From Chryseobacterium sp. KLBC 52 (GTDB lineage Bacteria; Bacteroidota; Bacteroidia; Flavobacteriales; Weeksellaceae), in the NCBI RefSeq assembly GCF_003347605.1, contig NZ_QDFZ01000001.1, forward strand, positions 186,001 to 250,000: DNA of 64,000 nt, given 5' to 3'. Shown here one piece after another: positions 61,895 to 64,000 of the stretch. The position numbers and the translations under genes are program-made. Each line of letters begins with the position of its first letter. Position 1 is the stretch's first letter. The notes under the pieces are model-generated. The model was not told where the DNA came from, did not search any database, and saw only the letters and a list, made by a program, of their open reading frames with translations.

Positions 61895-62284
61895 ATGAAT
61901 TTAGAAGGACGAAAGATTATTGTCAATAAATCATCTAAAGAACTTACCGAGTTGCTGAAATCTCCTGAAAATTACAAAGATTTTATGCCGGATGGTCTTC
62001 AGAAATTTGAAACAAGAGATAACGGATTTAAATTTGGATTACAGGGAATGCCTGAAATCGCTTTAAAAATTGATGAAGTAGATGATCAGAAAGCTGTTTT
62101 AAGATCTGCAAGTTCAAGTTTGGACTTCTCATTAACAGCTACATTGAACCCAATCAGTGAAAACCAGACTGAAGTTCAGATGTTATTTGAAGGGAAATTC
62201 AATCCATTCATCAAAATGATGGTAGAAAAGCCTTTACAGAACTTTATCAATACGCTTACCGATAAAATCGAAGCTTATAAATAA
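61895..62284 (+). CDS. SRPBCC-family protein
   Basis: 129 residues with the short helix-grip layout of SRPBCC/polyketide-cyclase-like proteins (KSSKELTELLKSPENYKDFMP at the start, beta strands, and the C-terminal helix FINTLTDKIEAYK). No catalytic motif is seen; such proteins bind hydrophobic ligands. It ends in the terminator at 62283. Confidence 0.75.
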   Translation: MNLEGRKIIVNKSSKELTELLKSPENYKDFMPDGLQKFETRDNGFKFGLQGMPEIALKIDEVDDQKAVLRSASSSLDFSLTATLNPISENQTEVQMLFEGKFNPFIKMMVEKPLQNFINTLTDKIEAYK

Positions 62285-62314
62285 AAAAAACCTTCAAAAA
62301 TGAAGGTTTTTTTT
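62283..62314. terminator. Bidirectional terminator
   Basis: AAAAAAAACCTTCA pairs with TGAAGGTTTTTTTT around AAAA; separates the SRPBCC and anmK genes. Confidence 0.8.
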
Positions 62315-62335
62315 ATTTTACAGGAATGTGTTTTT

Positions 62336-63379
62336 CTAAGCAATCACTCCCGAACAATGATCCGCTGTACTTCCAGTTGCAGAAGACAACACATTGATCT
62401 TGTTATTTATCTTTAAAACGCCCATAAATGCAAAAATCAAGGCTTCCTTATAATTGATGATCTCTTTTTCGGGGATGATCACTTCGGCTTGTGTTTTCGC
62501 TCTTATTTTTTCAATTAAAAAGGTATTGTAAGCACCTCCTCCGGTGATTAGGATGTCTTTTATACGATACTCATTAATGACATTGGCAATCTGCTGGGCA
62601 GCATGTTCTGTAAACGTAGCCAGTGCATCGGATGTTTCAATATTTTCAAGAAGGGGAAATATATGCTGATGACACCATTCTATTCCCAATGATTTTGGAT
62701 GGGGAATTTGATAGAAATCCAAAGCGTTAAGTTGATGGAGTAAAGTTTCGTCTGTTTTTCCTTTTGCTGCCAATGCTCCATTTTCATCAAAATTTTTATG
62801 AACCTGTTGAGCTAAATGATTCAGAACAATATTTACCGGAGCGATATCAAAGGCAATTCTTTTTCCTTCAGCACGTAAAGAAATATTGGAAAATCCACCT
62901 AAATTCAGGCAGGCGCTGTATCCGGAGAAAAGTAATTCATCACCTATAGGAACCAGAGGAGCTCCGTTTCCTTTCATCAACACGTCCTGACTTCTGAAAT
63001 CATAGATAACAGGTAATCCTGTTTCCAGCTTTATGGCTCTGCCGTCACCGATCTGCAGGGTGAATTTTCTCTTAGGCTGATGAAAAACCGTATGGCCGTG
63101 AGAAGCAATCAGGTCGATGTTTTCAAGCTGATGCTGATGAATAAATGCTTTAACCTGCTGACCAAGATAAAAACCATACGCTGAATGCAGTTCCAGCAAG
63201 TCTTCGGAAGAAAGATGAATGGAATTTCTGAGTTGGGTTTCCCAATCCTCAGAATAGGAGAGTGTCTCGGCTTTCAGGATTTTAAAAGTCCACGTGTCCT
63301 GCTTTTCAAATTCAGCAAGACAGATATCCAGACCATCCAGGCTTGTCCCGGACATCAATCCAATAGCCAGCGCTTTCAT
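62336..63379 (-). CDS. anmK: Anhydro-N-acetylmuramic acid kinase
   Basis: 347 residues from the ATG at 63379; an earlier in-frame start at 63466 lies inside the end of the lptC gene and is unlikely. The opening IGLMSGTSLDGLD is the phosphate-binding motif of AnmK; ASHGHTVFHQP (about 100-110) and GDGRAI follow, with GGFSNIS and a C-terminal GGGAYN. It phosphorylates and opens anhydroMurNAc from cell-wall turnover, giving MurNAc 6-phosphate. Ten bp downstream of the lptC gene, so possibly co-transcribed. Confidence 0.93.
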   Translation of the reverse strand: MKALAIGLMSGTSLDGLDICLAEFEKQDTWTFKILKAETLSYSEDWETQLRNSIHLSSEDLLELHSAYGFYLGQQVKAFIHQHQLENIDLIASHGHTVFHQPKRKFTLQIGDGRAIKLETGLPVIYDFRSQDVLMKGNGAPLVPIGDELLFSGYSACLNLGGFSNISLRAEGKRIAFDIAPVNIVLNHLAQQVHKNFDENGALAAKGKTDETLLHQLNALDFYQIPHPKSLGIEWCHQHIFPLLENIETSDALATFTEHAAQQIANVINEYRIKDILITGGGAYNTFLIEKIRAKTQAEVIIPEKEIINYKEALIFAFMGVLKINNKINVLSSATGSTADHCSGVIA

Positions 63380-63389
63380 TATTTTTGAA

Positions 63390-63980
63390 TTATTTTTTAT
63401 TTTCAGAAATTCTTTTTGAACTGAAATCTCCTGAGTTGTTATAGAAGGTGTATTCAGAAAAATCATCCTTGGCAGTCATTCCATTGGCTCCTACCAGTGT
63501 AGAACCATCCTCCATGGTTACATACACCGTATCTTTGGTATAGATTCTGTTTTTTCGCTGATCCCAATAAATACTCTGCATAGCAAATCTCTGGCCTTCA
63601 TTGGTTTTTATTCTTACATCACCTTTGGCTTCGTAGAATTTTTTGTATTCAAAAATACGGGCATATTTAGCGGTAATTCTTCCCGGAACCTTCGGTTTTT
63701 TTTTATCAAAAAACTCAATGTCAATTCCTTTTCTGGCTACTACATACGGACTGTCTATCAGTTCATATTTTTCAATGATGGGTGCTTTGGCTTTTAAAGT
63801 GACAAAGCCCGAATCACGCTGGATAATATTAGCATTGTTGATAATCTGTGAAGGGAAATTTTTGCTTTGACTACCGTTTCTTTTGGTAAGATCTTCCTCA
63901 CAGGATGTCAATATAAAAAATATAGCACAACTAAAAAGGCATGCTATATTTTTATATGATATTTTTTTTGAAAAGTTCAT
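63390..63980 (-). CDS. lptC: LPS export protein LptC (lipoprotein)
   Basis: 196 residues. An N-terminal signal with lipobox LTSC (Cys27) anchors it; in E. coli LptC a transmembrane helix does this job. The single jelly-roll LptC/OstA fold is indicated by IIQRDSGFVTLKAKAPIIEKYELI, FYEAKGDVRIKTNEGQRF and WDQRKNRIYTKDTVYV. It carries LPS between the inner-membrane pump and LptA. The gene lies just before the window edge; its upstream neighbour is outside the window. Confidence 0.88.
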   Translation of the reverse strand: MNFSKKISYKNIACLFSCAIFFILTSCEEDLTKRNGSQSKNFPSQIINNANIIQRDSGFVTLKAKAPIIEKYELIDSPYVVARKGIDIEFFDKKKPKVPGRITAKYARIFEYKKFYEAKGDVRIKTNEGQRFAMQSIYWDQRKNRIYTKDTVYVTMEDGSTLVGANGMTAKDDFSEYTFYNNSGDFSSKRISENKK

Positions 63981-64000
63981 TTTAGTTATAAAGAGTCTTT

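Overview
The window is chromosomal DNA of a flavobacterium, most likely Chryseobacterium or a close relative in the Weeksellaceae. The evidence is low GC, type IX secretion genes (porV, porU, gldJ), several proteins ending in the T9SS sorting domain, promoters of the Bacteroidota type (TTG ... TAnnTTTG), a mevalonate-pathway gene (mvaD), and a microviridin-like peptide cluster of the kind known from Chryseobacterium. I see no rRNA, tRNA, CRISPR array, transposase or phage gene. Assignment to genus is inference.

Layout. 0-5.2 kb: a three-copy direct repeat, isochorismate synthase and a MenI-like thioesterase (both fitting menaquinone synthesis), a PlsC-like acyltransferase, a 20-residue peptide gene with its own terminator, and a padR-pspC pair. 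5.2-9.5 kb: a candidate structured RNA, two small genes, a cobalamin riboswitch ahead of an acyl-CoA thioesterase, a secreted protein and a small ABC unit. 9.7-18.1 kb: two GEVEDY/fibronectin T9SS cargo proteins with nearly identical tails, MutS2 without an Smr domain, a GNAT acetyltransferase, uracil-DNA glycosylase and small envelope genes. 18.4-21.5 kb: an MscS channel, pdxJ and an esterase, separated by inverted heptad repeats.

21.6-24.2 kb is the most interesting part: a graspetide (omega-ester peptide) operon with two precursors, an internal terminator, and two ATP-grasp ligases. Both precursors carry a PFFASFL leader, a GGG site and a TxKYPSD core. Between the GGG and the core lies a register of (I/V)T-x4-D/E octads that looks like additional cores. 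No exporter or protease lies next to it.

24.4-39.3 kb is mostly housekeeping: an SDR-acyl-CoA ligase pair, mvaD, a TauE/DUF1634 pair, DUF1543-purK, a CPA2 antiporter, a DMT exporter and purE. 39.3-46.5 kb holds duplicated surface and lipoprotein genes: three tandem BspA-like T9SS proteins and two tandem lipoproteins, with a second candidate structured RNA between. 46.6-52.6 kb: ahcY, a HugZ-like protein, a phosphopantetheinyl transferase, a FUSC protein and a subclass B1 metallo-beta-lactamase. 52.7-64 kb: porV-porU and divergent gldJ, followed by murF, a NUDIX hydrolase, an SRPBCC protein, anmK and lptC.

The T9SS genes would export and anchor the sorting-domain proteins encoded at 9.7-11.9 and 39.3-43.8 kb. 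Several repeat families run through the intergenic DNA: 7-bp-period repeats, often as inverted pairs around short spacers, and a dispersed hairpin family built on a GGGCTTTAGCCC-type palindrome.
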